Shown here one piece after another: positions 36,090-44,797 of a DNA stretch of 64,000 nucleotides. How positions within the stretch are numbered: position 1 is the stretch's first letter; each line of letters begins with the position of its first letter. The stretch covers positions 1 through 64,000 of the forward strand of contig JACESU010000002.1 of NCBI GenBank assembly GCA_013911655.1, in the 5' to 3' direction. Position numbers and translations under genes: made by a program. The notes beneath the pieces were generated by a model. The model searched no databases. It had not been told where the DNA came from and worked only from the letters and a program-made list of their open reading frames with translations. This stretch comes from Alphaproteobacteria bacterium. Lineage in GTDB: Bacteria > Pseudomonadota > Alphaproteobacteria > Caedimonadales > UBA1908.

Positions 36090-37077
36090 AACCAGGACTC
36101 CAATGTGAAAGAAGGTTTTTTTCTTGGCAAAACGCGTAGACTTCTTGCGGGGTTAAATCTGACATTTGTCTTGGGGTGGAGGCTGTTTGAGGAACAACGC
36201 CGTATAGGAACTTTGAATGAGTCAGAACGGGACTGACGGCAAAAAGGCCCACACTTGGCACACCGACAGATGCTGACGCGTTCAAAAGCCCTGAATCATT
36301 GCCGATAAATAAGTCTGAGGCCTCAAGAAGAGCAAAAGTTTGCAAGAGTTTCAGATTGTGAACAGCCACAGCGTTAACGTTTTGGTTCCTTAGGGTGTGG
36401 TTGAGGGCGTCAATGGAAGGGCGTTCGCTGGGCGCACCGCAGATAAAAATGGTGCCAGCACCAGCTTCCTTTAGGGAAAGGGCAAGCGTCGCAAAATGTT
36501 CTTTGGGCCAGACACGCTGAGAAACAGACGCTCCTACACCAAAGGTAACCCAAGGACGGGGCAGATGGGCGTACGCTTCATGAATGAAGGTTTGGTTCTC
36601 TTGCGGGACACAAAAGCGCGCGTCTTCATCGGTCCAACTCACACTCATAGAATCCATAAGAGCCTCCATCTGTTGGACGTGATATTTTGTTTGAATGACT
36701 GAGGGCAAGCGCTTATTGGTCGTAAAGAGACCTTGAGCGCCAAAGCCGGGCCCTATGCGGATAGGAATGCGTGCGAGGAACGCGACCAGAGCATAACTAA
36801 GGCTCGTATGCAGGATCCATGCTTCATCAAACTGTTGAGTACGCAACATGTGCGCCATGGCCAGGGTTGGTTTTCCCTCCATGTACAGAATTTCCTTGAT
36901 GCTATGGTCATGGGAAAGCCAGACTTTTGTCCCAGCGAGCGGTTTTGTGAAAAGGGTGATGTGACCGCCATCCCCGCGCTTTGCCAAAGCGCGCAGGTAA
37001 GGCAGATGCCACAGGGCATCCCCAATACCAGAGCGCGGCTGGATCACGAGGATTTTGGGGTTATGCGTCAAAGGCAA
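36070..37077 (-). CDS. Family 9 glycosyltransferase (heptosyltransferase-like)
   Basis: Paralogue of the gene after it, with the same N-terminal pattern (ILVIQPRSGIGDALWHLPYL) and donor site (LFIGNDSGLLNASASVGVP), again with Asn replacing the usual His of DSGxxH. The two probably arose by tandem duplication and may add successive core sugars. It overlaps the phosphohexomutase gene by 17 bases. Length of 335 residues is normal for GT9. Confidence 0.85.
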   Translation of the reverse strand: MPLTHNPKILVIQPRSGIGDALWHLPYLRALAKRGDGGHITLFTKPLAGTKVWLSHDHSIKEILYMEGKPTLAMAHMLRTQQFDEAWILHTSLSYALVAFLARIPIRIGPGFGAQGLFTTNKRLPSVIQTKYHVQQMEALMDSMSVSWTDEDARFCVPQENQTFIHEAYAHLPRPWVTFGVGASVSQRVWPKEHFATLALSLKEAGAGTIFICGAPSERPSIDALNHTLRNQNVNAVAVHNLKLLQTFALLEASDLFIGNDSGLLNASASVGVPSVGLFAVSPVLTHSKFLYGVVPQTASTPRQMSDLTPQEVYAFCQEKNLLSHWSPGYAHVRL

Positions 37078-38443
37078 CTCCGTGGGGCATCAGAAGTTCT
37101 TGGAGCGTTGAGACAAGAATATCAAGGCCCTCAGGCGTGAGAGATTCTGCGCGCGCAACGAGAAGATCTTGTGTGTTAGAAGCACGTACAAGCCACCATC
37201 CATGATCATTCTTCACGCGCACGCCGTCTGTTTCATCAACGGTAAGACCTTGTTGTCTTGCGAAGGCAGCGACTTCTTTTACCACGTCAAAACGGTCCTT
37301 GGTGACGCAAGGAAGGCGCATTTCAGGGGTGCCAAATCGTTTAGGGCGCGCCCGGTTCCACTCAGCCAAGGTTTGGTTATTGGTCGCACAAATGCCCAGA
37401 AGCCTGAGGCCCGCATAAAGGGCGTCATCAAAACCAAAATAGCGATCGGCAAAGAAGATATGACCGCTCAGCTCGCCGGCTAAAGGAGATCCTGTTTCAT
37501 ACATCTTTGTTTTGATCAAAGAATGCCCTGTTTTCCACATGAGGGCGTCACCGCCCATGGCGCGCACGGCTTCGAAAAGGGTTTCGCTGGCTTTGACATC
37601 GGCAATGATGCAGGCACCTGGTTTTGCTGCGAGGACTTCTTTGGCGAAAAGTTCCATGAACTCGTCTCCCCACAGGATGGTGCCGTCACCATCCACAACG
37701 CCGAGGCGGTCTGCGTCCCCGTCAAAGGCAAGGCCCAAGTCGCAGTTCTTTTCCTTGACGAGCGCCTGAAGCTCCACGAGATTTTTGGCAACAGTGGGGT
37801 CAGGGTGATGGGCTGGGAACGTTCCGTCAATGGGCGCGTTAATCACAAAATGGGTGCCAGGGAGACGTTTTGTGAGGGCCTCCACAATGTCGCCCCCAGC
37901 ACCGTTTCCAGGGTCCCAGGCAACAGTCAGCGCGCGCCCTTGGTTGTAGTGAGTCTCGTAATCGTTCACAAGATAATCGACGTACGCGTCTTGTAGGGCT
38001 TGAGTTGTCAGAGTGCCGCCTCCTTGCACGAAACGCTCTTCGTCAATGCGCGCTTTAAGGGCGCGTACTTGCTCTCCCCAAAAGGCTTTGTGGAAAAGAG
38101 CCATCTTAAAGCCATTTTGATCCCCAGGATTATGGGATCCTGTGACCATCATCATGGCGTCTGTATCTAGATGGCGGGCGCAAAAATTAGTGTAAGGCGT
38201 GGGGCCAATGCCCACATCAATGAGAGTCAGTCCGGTGGACAAAAGGCCCTGGGTCAATTTCTCAAAAAGAGCAGGAGAGGAAAGGCGCCCATCGCGTCCT
38301 ACGCAAACGCGTAAGCCGCCCGCTTCTTTTACCACAGACCCAAAAGCCTTGCCGATCAAAAGCGCCACGTCTTCTGTAATCTCAGGACCCACGACGCCGC
38401 GGATGTCGTATTCTCTAAAAATCTTTTCGCAAATCGTTTTCAT
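37061..38443 (-). CDS. Phosphomannomutase/phosphoglucomutase
   Basis: Interconverts hexose 6- and 1-phosphates for envelope sugars. The phosphoserine loop is VTGSHNPGDQNGFKM near residue 100, where the catalytic Ser sits. The metal loop is LAFDGDADRLGVVD near residue 245. The sugar loop is GELSGHIFFADRYFG, and the C-terminal phosphate-binding loop VRASNTQDLLVAR. The IFREYDIRGVVG start is typical of the AlgC/ManB type. At 460 residues it is full length. It sits between ugd (nine bases upstream) and the two glycosyltransferases. Confidence 0.93.
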   Translation of the reverse strand: MKTICEKIFREYDIRGVVGPEITEDVALLIGKAFGSVVKEAGGLRVCVGRDGRLSSPALFEKLTQGLLSTGLTLIDVGIGPTPYTNFCARHLDTDAMMMVTGSHNPGDQNGFKMALFHKAFWGEQVRALKARIDEERFVQGGGTLTTQALQDAYVDYLVNDYETHYNQGRALTVAWDPGNGAGGDIVEALTKRLPGTHFVINAPIDGTFPAHHPDPTVAKNLVELQALVKEKNCDLGLAFDGDADRLGVVDGDGTILWGDEFMELFAKEVLAAKPGACIIADVKASETLFEAVRAMGGDALMWKTGHSLIKTKMYETGSPLAGELSGHIFFADRYFGFDDALYAGLRLLGICATNNQTLAEWNRARPKRFGTPEMRLPCVTKDRFDVVKEVAAFARQQGLTVDETDGVRVKNDHGWWLVRASNTQDLLVARAESLTPEGLDILVSTLQELLMPHGVAFDA

Positions 38444-38452
38444 AAGTCCCTC

Positions 38453-39820
38453 TTATAAAGATGCTGCGTCGCTGAGTGAGCTTGAGGCGACACTGACGTC
38501 GTCAATGCCGACATCGGGGCGGCCCACGGAAACGTAGGAAAATCCTGCTTCTTTCATTTCTTTTGGCAGATAGACGTTACGTAAGTCTACCATCAAAGGC
38601 GTGTTCATCATGATCTTGATTTTATCAAGATCAAGGGCGCGGAATTCGTTCCATTCGGTTAGAAGAACGACACAGTCCGTCTCATCGACTGCTTCATAAG
38701 GGTCGTGACACCATTCAACGCCTGGCAGTAAGGCAAAACCTTCTTTTTCCCCTTGCGGGTCAAAAACCTTGATATGCGCACCTGCTTGTTGAAGGGCGGG
38801 TAAAATATCAAGGGCTGGGCTATCACGCATATCATCGGTATTAGGTTTAAAGGTCACGCCCAGTACCGAGAGCTTCTTTCCTTTGAGGTTGTTTCCGCAC
38901 GCGTGCATGACTTTATCCGTCATTTTTTGACGACGGCTAGCGTTCACCTTGACGACCGCTTCTACAATCTGAGAAGGGGCCCCTACATCAAAAGCTGTTT
39001 TCGCAAGGGCAAGCGTATCCTTGGGAAAGCAAGAGCCGCCGTATCCAGGGCCTGCGTGGAGGAATTTTTTCCCAATACGGCCGTCAAGCCCCATGCCGGT
39101 GGCGATGTCTTGAACGTCAGCACCGCACTGTTCACAGATGTCAGCCATTTCATTGATGAAGGTGATTTTGGTTGCAAGAAACGCGTTAGAGGCATACTTG
39201 ATCAGCTCGGCCGACTCAAGACTTGTGAATAAAAGAGGTGTTTCTAGCAAGTAAAGAGGGCGGTAAAGCTGGCGCATGATCTCTTTGGCGCGGTCACTGT
39301 CGGTACCCACGACCACGCGGTCAGGGCGCATAAAATCTCCAATGGCAGAGCCTTCGCGCAAAAATTCTGGGTTTGAGACCACATCAAAGCGAGCATCAGG
39401 TCTTGTTTTGCGAATAAGGTCACCGACTTGCCGGCCTGTACCAACCGGCACTGTCGATTTTGTGACGACAACCGTATAGTCATTCATCGCCTCGGCAATG
39501 CTTTTGGCAGCCGCCATGACGTAAGAGAGGTCTGCGTGACCATCCCCGCGCCTAGAAGGTGTTCCAACGGCGATGAAGACAACGTCAGCGGCACAAACAG
39601 CCTCTTGAAGGTTTGTTGTGAAAAATAAGCGCTCTTTGCGCATGTTTTCAGCCACAAGGTTATCAAGACCTGGTTCAAAAATAGGCACTTCGCCTCTTAA
39701 AAGGCTATCTATTTTCTTATTATCCGAGTCAACACAAGTGACATGAACGCCAAACTCTGCAAAGCACGCCCCCGACACAAGCCCCACATATCCACTTCCA
39801 ATTACGGCAACCTTAAGCAT
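38453..39820 (-). CDS. ugd: UDP-glucose 6-dehydrogenase
   Basis: Oxidises UDP-glucose to UDP-glucuronate with NAD. I start at ATG 39820 (MLKVAVIGSGYVGLVSGACF), with AAGGAAG about ten bases upstream. An upstream start would add 31 residues without family match. The Rossmann fold is followed by FIAVGTPSRRGDG, SNPEFLREGSAIGDF and the catalytic Cys in GPGYGGSCFPKDTLAL. Length of 455 residues is normal. It overlaps the galU end by eight bases. Its product can feed the epimerase at 51850-52827. Confidence 0.95.
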   Translation of the reverse strand: MLKVAVIGSGYVGLVSGACFAEFGVHVTCVDSDNKKIDSLLRGEVPIFEPGLDNLVAENMRKERLFFTTNLQEAVCAADVVFIAVGTPSRRGDGHADLSYVMAAAKSIAEAMNDYTVVVTKSTVPVGTGRQVGDLIRKTRPDARFDVVSNPEFLREGSAIGDFMRPDRVVVGTDSDRAKEIMRQLYRPLYLLETPLLFTSLESAELIKYASNAFLATKITFINEMADICEQCGADVQDIATGMGLDGRIGKKFLHAGPGYGGSCFPKDTLALAKTAFDVGAPSQIVEAVVKVNASRRQKMTDKVMHACGNNLKGKKLSVLGVTFKPNTDDMRDSPALDILPALQQAGAHIKVFDPQGEKEGFALLPGVEWCHDPYEAVDETDCVVLLTEWNEFRALDLDKIKIMMNTPLMVDLRNVYLPKEMKEAGFSYVSVGRPDVGIDDVSVASSSLSDAASL

Positions 39821-40724
39821 TAAAAACCGTCTTCCTTTCTTTTGCGTTTGTGGGCGCTCCCAGTAACTCTTTGTAGGCCTGTAAAAGGTCAGAACGTAAA
39901 TCTTCCCGTGCAAGCCCTACGGCCATGTTTGCAGCAAGAAAGCCAACCTTGGAGCCACAGTCATAGCGTTTTCCTTGAAAACGCACCCCCGAAAGAGGAG
40001 TCGTGGGTAGCATGGCTGCAATGGCGTCTGTCAACTGAATCTCGCCGCTTGCACCTTTTCCCTGTCCGTCAAGAACGGTAAAAATATCTGGTTGCAAAAT
40101 ATAACGTCCAATGACAGCCAGCGTGGAGGGCGCATCTTCTATGTGTGGTTTTTCTACGACGCCCGTGGCGCTCACAAGGTGGCCTCTATCCTCGGCCACG
40201 TCCATAATGCCGTATTTTGAGACTTGTGTTTTAGGCACGTCCATGACGGCGGCCATATTGCCGCCACATGTGTCGTAAGCGTCGATCATTTCTTGCAAGC
40301 ATCCAGGGCCACCAAAAATAAAATCATCGGCAAGAAGGACCGCAAAAGGTTCGTCTTGAATATAATGCCTTGCACACCAAACGGCGTGACCAAGGCCCAA
40401 GGGTTCTTGCTGCCTGGTGTATGAAATACTGCCAGGTGTCATGATAATAGAGCGCAGACTCTCAAGTTCTGTATCGCTGGAGCGCTCTCGCAAGAGGTGC
40501 TCTACCTCGATACTGTGATCAAAGTGATCTTCGATGGCAGTTTTACCGCGTCCCGTGACAAAAATGAACTGCTCGATACCGGCGGCGTCCGCCTCTTCAA
40601 GAGCATATTGAATAAGGGGTTTATCAACGATAGGCAGCATCTCTTTGGGCATCGCTTTGGTCGCGGGTAAAAACCGCGTCCCAAGCCCCGCCACGGGGAA
40701 AATTGCCTTGCGAATACGTGCCAT
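39813..40724 (-). CDS. galU: UTP-glucose-1-phosphate uridylyltransferase
   Basis: Makes UDP-glucose for envelope polysaccharides. The start at ATG 40724 (RKAIFPVAGLGTRFLPATKA) follows AGGGTCGAAG; the frame is open for eight more codons upstream. The nucleotide-binding loop is AGLGTRFLPATKAMPKEML, and later AVLLADDFIFG and YDCGSKVGFLAANMAV fit GalU. Length of 303 residues is normal. It is the first gene of a five-gene operon (galU, ugd, phosphohexomutase, two GT9). Confidence 0.95.
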   Translation of the reverse strand: MARIRKAIFPVAGLGTRFLPATKAMPKEMLPIVDKPLIQYALEEADAAGIEQFIFVTGRGKTAIEDHFDHSIEVEHLLRERSSDTELESLRSIIMTPGSISYTRQQEPLGLGHAVWCARHYIQDEPFAVLLADDFIFGGPGCLQEMIDAYDTCGGNMAAVMDVPKTQVSKYGIMDVAEDRGHLVSATGVVEKPHIEDAPSTLAVIGRYILQPDIFTVLDGQGKGASGEIQLTDAIAAMLPTTPLSGVRFQGKRYDCGSKVGFLAANMAVGLAREDLRSDLLQAYKELLGAPTNAKERKTVFNA

Positions 40725-40993
40725 CTTCGACCCTTTGAAAACGCTCAAAATACCGTTCTTTTAGCGGAAGAAAACACAAAACACAAGGCAAGAGAGTGGG
40801 AAAAACACAGAATTATAGCCTTCTTGGGAACAGAGCAGAGAATGAAAAACCCGAGAAAATCTAGGGAAACTACATGCATTTTTATAACTTTTTTCGACAC
40901 GTATCTCATTAAAAAAGCAATCCTTGCCTTTCGAAATCCATACGCGGTATAATGTATTTCCGAAGAGAAGTTATCATTTATAGGAGGAAAACG

Positions 40994-41707
40994 ATGGATA
41001 ACGGTTTTCGTCACACAGTTGTGCGTGGCAGGGCCGACACACAGTCCCTAGACATGGGCCTTCGTGCATATATGCTGAAGGTTTACAACTACATGGCTAT
41101 TGGGCTTGGGCTGACAGGTGTGGTTGCCATGCTTGTTGCCTCGTCACCCACCATGCTTATGGCTATTTTTGGCTCTCCCTTGAAGTGGGTTGTGATGCTC
41201 GCACCTTTGGCTATGGTGTTTTTTATTAGCTTTCGTATCCATGCGATCTCGGCTGCGACGGCACAGGCGCTGTTTTGGATTTACGCAGCCCTTGTAGGTC
41301 TTTCCCTTTCGTCCATCTTTTTGGCGTACACGGGGGCAAGCATTGCCAAGGTCTTTTTCATTACAGCCGGTACTTTTGCAGGCATGAGTCTTTATGGATA
41401 CACGACAAAAAGAGACCTGAGCAAGTTCGGATCGTTCCTCATTATGGGGCTGATCGGGGTGATTTTGGCGAGCATCGTCAATATCTTTTTGAAAAGCTCT
41501 GGGCTTGAGTTTGTGATCTCGCTTTTGGGTGTCTTTATTTTTGTGGGCCTGACAGCTTATGACACGCAACAAATCAAAAGTCTATACTACGAAGATGATC
41601 ATCCCGAGATTGGCGCAAAGAAAGCCATCATGGGGGCACTCACCCTTTACTTAGACTTCTTGAACCTCTTTCTTTATCTCTTACGCTTTATGGGCGACAG
41701 AAGGTAA
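40994..41707 (+). CDS. Bax inhibitor-1/YccA family membrane protein
   Basis: A 237-residue inner-membrane protein with seven hydrophobic segments. The start ATG 40994 follows AGGAGG by five bases. Family marks are the N-terminal RAYMLKVYNYMAIGLGLTGV, AGTFAGMSLYGYTTKRDLS and the C-terminal pore Asp region LTAYDTQQIKSLY. Related proteins are pH-sensitive calcium leak channels (BsYetJ) or modulators of FtsH (YccA). The role here is unknown. A perfect terminator follows. Confidence 0.92.
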   Translation: MDNGFRHTVVRGRADTQSLDMGLRAYMLKVYNYMAIGLGLTGVVAMLVASSPTMLMAIFGSPLKWVVMLAPLAMVFFISFRIHAISAATAQALFWIYAALVGLSLSSIFLAYTGASIAKVFFITAGTFAGMSLYGYTTKRDLSKFGSFLIMGLIGVILASIVNIFLKSSGLEFVISLLGVFIFVGLTAYDTQQIKSLYYEDDHPEIGAKKAIMGALTLYLDFLNLFLYLLRFMGDRR

Positions 41708-41722
41708 AAGAAATTGCTTTAC

Positions 41723-41752
41723 AAAAAAGCCCCCAAACGGGGGCTTTTTTTT
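41723..41752 (+). terminator. Intrinsic terminator after the BI-1 gene
   Basis: GCCCCC (41729-41734), loop AAAC, GGGGGC (41739-41744), then eight T. An A run on the left lengthens the stem and lets it act on the opposite strand as well, for the RES toxin gene. Confidence 0.93.
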
Positions 41753-41765
41753 ATGCGAATACTTT

Positions 41766-42446
41766 TTAAAATAGAGCTTTCTTTTCGAAAATATGGGCAA
41801 TTTTTTCTCCGTCCCAAACGTACTCTAGGTGTCGTTCTTGTCGGCACTGAGACAAAATTTTTGGTTTGAAGATAGCGACGTTTTGGGCTTGCGGGGCGCG
41901 TACACTCCAATAAACGATCCCTTGGGAATCCTCGTCCTTCAAAGATCTGGCCAAACGCCGTGGGGCGTCATAGGACGCTTTATCATAGTGGCCTTGCTGC
42001 TCGTAAATCTTGTTGCGTAGATCATGAAGGTCGCCCGAAACGCCGCACACAAGCACGCGCATATCAATCCGTAAGGGAGGTAGGTCTGTGGCGCGTAAAA
42101 AGCTCTCTTGATGATAGACGGTTTCTGCCATGGCGGTCTCAAGGGTTTCGGCAGCGTAATAAACACCCCATGTGCCGTCACTAAAGCGACTCCCTAACGG
42201 ATTCAAATGGGTAAAGGCTGACATGATATAGCTTGATCCAGGGCCGTAAACGCGGTCTTGGGGCGGGACAAGACTCAGCTCTCCCACTTCTTGGCGCAGG
42301 CGGTCATTGGTAAGCCCCTCAAGGGCATAAAGGGCCTCAAAGTCTTCTTGGTTTGCCACGCGCTCGAAGACGTTGATGGTGGGAAAACGGCTGGGGATCA
42401 GTCGCCAGCATTTATCCCACTGGATGCGCGCTGTCTTGATGGTCAC
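41766..42446 (-). CDS. RES-domain toxin
   Basis: RES-family toxins (ParT/MbcT) attack NAD+ or phosphoribosylate host proteins. The RES domain spans about residues 45-200. Conserved features are the Arg-Tyr elements in SRFSDGTWGVYYAAE (normally the first Arg and Tyr), ETAMAETVYH with the Glu, and the late Ser/Asn region IVYWSVRAPQAQNVAIF. The 226-residue length is normal for the longer RES proteins. It lies 49 bases after an Xre/MbcA-type antitoxin gene on the same strand, the classic RES-Xre pair. Confidence 0.87.
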   Translation of the reverse strand: MTIKTARIQWDKCWRLIPSRFPTINVFERVANQEDFEALYALEGLTNDRLRQEVGELSLVPPQDRVYGPGSSYIMSAFTHLNPLGSRFSDGTWGVYYAAETLETAMAETVYHQESFLRATDLPPLRIDMRVLVCGVSGDLHDLRNKIYEQQGHYDKASYDAPRRLARSLKDEDSQGIVYWSVRAPQAQNVAIFKPKILSQCRQERHLEYVWDGEKIAHIFEKKALF

Positions 42447-42495
42447 GGTTTCCTCCCCTTATTTATTGAAAACGCTTATTTTAATAAGATAGACG

Positions 42496-42894
42496 CTAGT
42501 TCCAGCCGCCTCGCCTGCTATCAAGGTACTGCCTGACTACATAAAGATCTGCCACATTGCCCGATAACATACGGTCCAGGGCCGACCCTCCCCCAAACAA
42601 GGGATCTTTGTTGGGGCGCTTGACCCAGCTGTCTGCCAGGGTGGGGTCAGGGATCAGAATCTGAAGGGCTTTGTAGATACCTAAAAGATAAGAAAGGCGT
42701 TCAAGCGTATCGTGAGAGATGCGCCCTGATCCCTCCTCACGCCATTTGAAGTAAGTGGATCTGGGAATTCCAAGAAGACAGACTTGTTCGTCAATATTAA
42801 GCCCCCAGTCGCGCGCGATATTAGCAAAGGTTTGAAGACCTACCCGTGTCATTTCTTGTCGTGAGATTCGTTGAGAACTTACAAGGTGCAACAT
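42496..42894 (-). CDS. Xre/MbcA/ParS antitoxin
   Basis: Antitoxin of the RES-Xre system. I choose ATG 42894; the frame is open to 42969 but the extra residues lack family character. The N-terminal helix-turn-helix (IDEQVCLLGIPRSTYFKWRE) is followed by SYLLGIYKALQILIPDP, and by the toxin-binding end DPLFGGGSALDRMLSGN, which matches the MbcA/ParS C-terminal domain. The antitoxin normally represses the pair's own promoter, which would lie between here and 43000. Confidence 0.85.
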   Translation of the reverse strand: MLHLVSSQRISRQEMTRVGLQTFANIARDWGLNIDEQVCLLGIPRSTYFKWREEGSGRISHDTLERLSYLLGIYKALQILIPDPTLADSWVKRPNKDPLFGGGSALDRMLSGNVADLYVVRQYLDSRRGGWN

Positions 42895-43000
42895 AAGTGA
42901 AGTCCAGCTGTTGTGATCTGTTTCTATATTAGTCCATAGATGGACTTTTAGCAAGAGCTTCACGCTCAAAGAGGAAATCCAGAGTAAAAAAGGGGTTGTA

Positions 43001-43041
43001 AAAAGACCTTAGATACTGGGCACCCAGGGTATCTAAGGTCT
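43001..43041 (-). terminator. Long-stem intrinsic terminator
   Basis: AGACCTTAGATACTGGG (43004-43020) pairs with CCCA-GG-GTATCTAAGGTCT (43023-43041), with a two-base bulge and two-base loop. On the minus strand it is followed by TTTTT, so it ends transcription of the HYLxxG-repeat gene before the antitoxin promoter. Confidence 0.88.
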
Positions 43042-43062
43042 AAGAGGCGCAAGCCTGTGCTG

Positions 43063-44154
43063 CTAGGCCGCAAGCCCCTCAGTGATACACTCTAAAAGTT
43101 CTGTTAAACCAGATTTCTGGTCGCTGCTTAAGAAAGGGGTGGTCAAAAGGCCTTCGACTTCTCTTTTATAATCTGGCAAAGACCTCTTTTGTCTACGTCC
43201 AATGGCAAGGGTTGCTTTTAGGTCCACAGAGGCGTAGCGCTTTTGAAAGTTTTCTTGTGTGCTCGCCGCATCAAAGGTCATGGGAACGTCGTCAATTTTG
43301 CCGCCAATACTAGAGGTAACGGATGGTCCTTTTGTTACAATAGGCTCAGGCTTTGGTGACACAGACGGCTGCTTAGGAGTCGTGCTTGTGACGCTCTTTT
43401 GAGGAGAGCTTGAAGGTTGGCTGTGCGGTGAAGGCGACAAAGAAGGAGATGATCCCTTTGATTGCCGTTGCGCTCGTAAAGTTTCAGAAGGACGTTTGGG
43501 TGCTTCGTCATTACCTTTGTTGACCATTTTTGCAGGTGGAGAAAGCGGGGTAGATGAGTTAGGAAGAGAGATTTCTATACGGTACTCGCGGTTTTCTTTA
43601 TAACCATTTGTTAGATAATGCTCCTTGGCAAAATCAAGAAGCATCAAACCCTTTTCGACCGCATAAGCTTCTACGTCTTTATTAAGAGCAAGATAGTTCC
43701 TTGCGTCAAAATCTTGGGGAAGGGAAAAGACAAGAGTTGATGGGATTTCTTGCGTTGAAAATTTATAGGCGCGCCCTTCTTTGTGTCCATCTGACAGGAA
43801 ATGAGAAATAGCAAAATGGATTGGATTGAGGCCTTGAGTGCTGGCGTATGTTGCGATATCAGGATGAAGAATAAGGTAGTCATCTTCTTTGAAATCAGCA
43901 GGAAGGCCAAGGCTGATGTAGCTTCTGGCTTCACGTCCTTCATGACGGCCATTCATCAAAAAGTGGTTTTTTGCAAAGGTGAAAAGGTCTGCGTCGTGTT
44001 GCGCACTAAAGGCTGCAGAGAGGTCATGGTAACGCCCTACATAGATTGCGGCATCAAACCCATCGGGTAGCTCGTCTTGTGAAGAGGCGTGCGTGTTTCC
44101 GCAGAAACTTGCCATGGTAAAGACTGTAGCCATAAGTAGATTTTTCATGGTCAT
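43063..44154 (-). CDS. Exported protein with three HYLxxG repeats
   Basis: A 363-residue protein with a signal peptide (MKNLLMATVFTMASFCGNTHA) and an AGGAGA site eight bases upstream. Residues 25-200 hold three repeats of about 58 residues: LPDGFDAAIYVGRYHDL to HFLMNGRHEGREA, LPADFKEDDYLILHPDI to HFLSDGHKEGRAY, and LPQDFDARNYLALNKDV to HYLTNGYKENREY. The same repeat fills the gene at 62387-64000. The form FDxxxYLxxNPDV...HYLxxGxxEGR is widespread near surface polysaccharide proteins, with unknown role. A Ser/Pro-rich linker and a basic C-terminal domain follow. It is likely secreted or at the cell surface. Confidence 0.8.
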   Translation of the reverse strand: MTMKNLLMATVFTMASFCGNTHASSQDELPDGFDAAIYVGRYHDLSAAFSAQHDADLFTFAKNHFLMNGRHEGREARSYISLGLPADFKEDDYLILHPDIATYASTQGLNPIHFAISHFLSDGHKEGRAYKFSTQEIPSTLVFSLPQDFDARNYLALNKDVEAYAVEKGLMLLDFAKEHYLTNGYKENREYRIEISLPNSSTPLSPPAKMVNKGNDEAPKRPSETLRAQRQSKGSSPSLSPSPHSQPSSSPQKSVTSTTPKQPSVSPKPEPIVTKGPSVTSSIGGKIDDVPMTFDAASTQENFQKRYASVDLKATLAIGRRQKRSLPDYKREVEGLLTTPFLSSDQKSGLTELLECITEGLAA

Positions 44155-44253
44155 TAAGTGTCTCCTGATCTTTCTTGCACGATTTTAACACCCGTGTCAT
44201 AAAACATATATAGGGATCTATTTTAAAAAGACAACAAATATGAAAGAAATAAT

Positions 44254-44757
44254 ATGAAAAAAAACACCTCATTTTTTACAGGCACTATTTTTCTTTTTAT
44301 GACACTTTTTGGGGTAAGTGTTTCATATGCTTCACAAAAAATGCAACTAGAAACCATTGCGAACGAGCTTATGCAAAGTGGTGTGTACAGCTATCTCAAT
44401 GACAGGCTCGCCCATGATCCAGTGGGAAAGATGATTGCGCCTCTCGTAGACGCCCTTGTGATAAAGCTGACGTCTGTGCAGAGTCCTTTAACGCCGGACG
44501 AGAAAAAGGGGCTCAAGGTGTTTTACCACCATTTGCAAGAAGCTAAGAAGTATCCTAAATCCTTTGATAAAAAGAAGATAAATTCTGAGCTCATTTCGCC
44601 CACCCTCCTCCTTCATGGTCAAGCGCTATTGGATCGTTTGATGGAAGATCAAAGTCAGTTTTTGAATGTGACCGAAAAAGTAGGAATCGCGGCCTTACAG
44701 CTGTCCCTTGAAAAGGCGCTAAGAAGGAAGGTACCCTCGGAAAACTGCGCCCACTAA
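44254..44757 (+). CDS. Exported helical hypothetical protein
   Basis: A 167-residue protein with a clear signal peptide (KNTSFFTGTIFLFMTLFGVS, cleavage near SYAS). The mature part is alpha-helical (MQLETIANELMQSGVYSYL, then LHGQALLDRLMEDQSQF). I know no family. Only 99 bases separate its start from that of the divergent repeat-protein gene, so the two share a promoter region. A terminator follows. Confidence 0.65.
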   Translation: MKKNTSFFTGTIFLFMTLFGVSVSYASQKMQLETIANELMQSGVYSYLNDRLAHDPVGKMIAPLVDALVIKLTSVQSPLTPDEKKGLKVFYHHLQEAKKYPKSFDKKKINSELISPTLLLHGQALLDRLMEDQSQFLNVTEKVGIAALQLSLEKALRRKVPSENCAH

Positions 44758-44760
44758 TAA

Positions 44761-44790
44761 AGAGGCGACAGAACTTTTTCTGTCGCCTGA
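44761..44790. terminator. Terminator between convergent genes
   Basis: AGGCGACAGAA and TTCTGTCGCCT form a perfect 11-base-pair stem with a CTTT loop (44763-44788). Short A and T runs at the base are weak, but the placement between two convergent stops supports a bidirectional terminator. Confidence 0.75.
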
Positions 44791-44797
44791 AGGGGCA

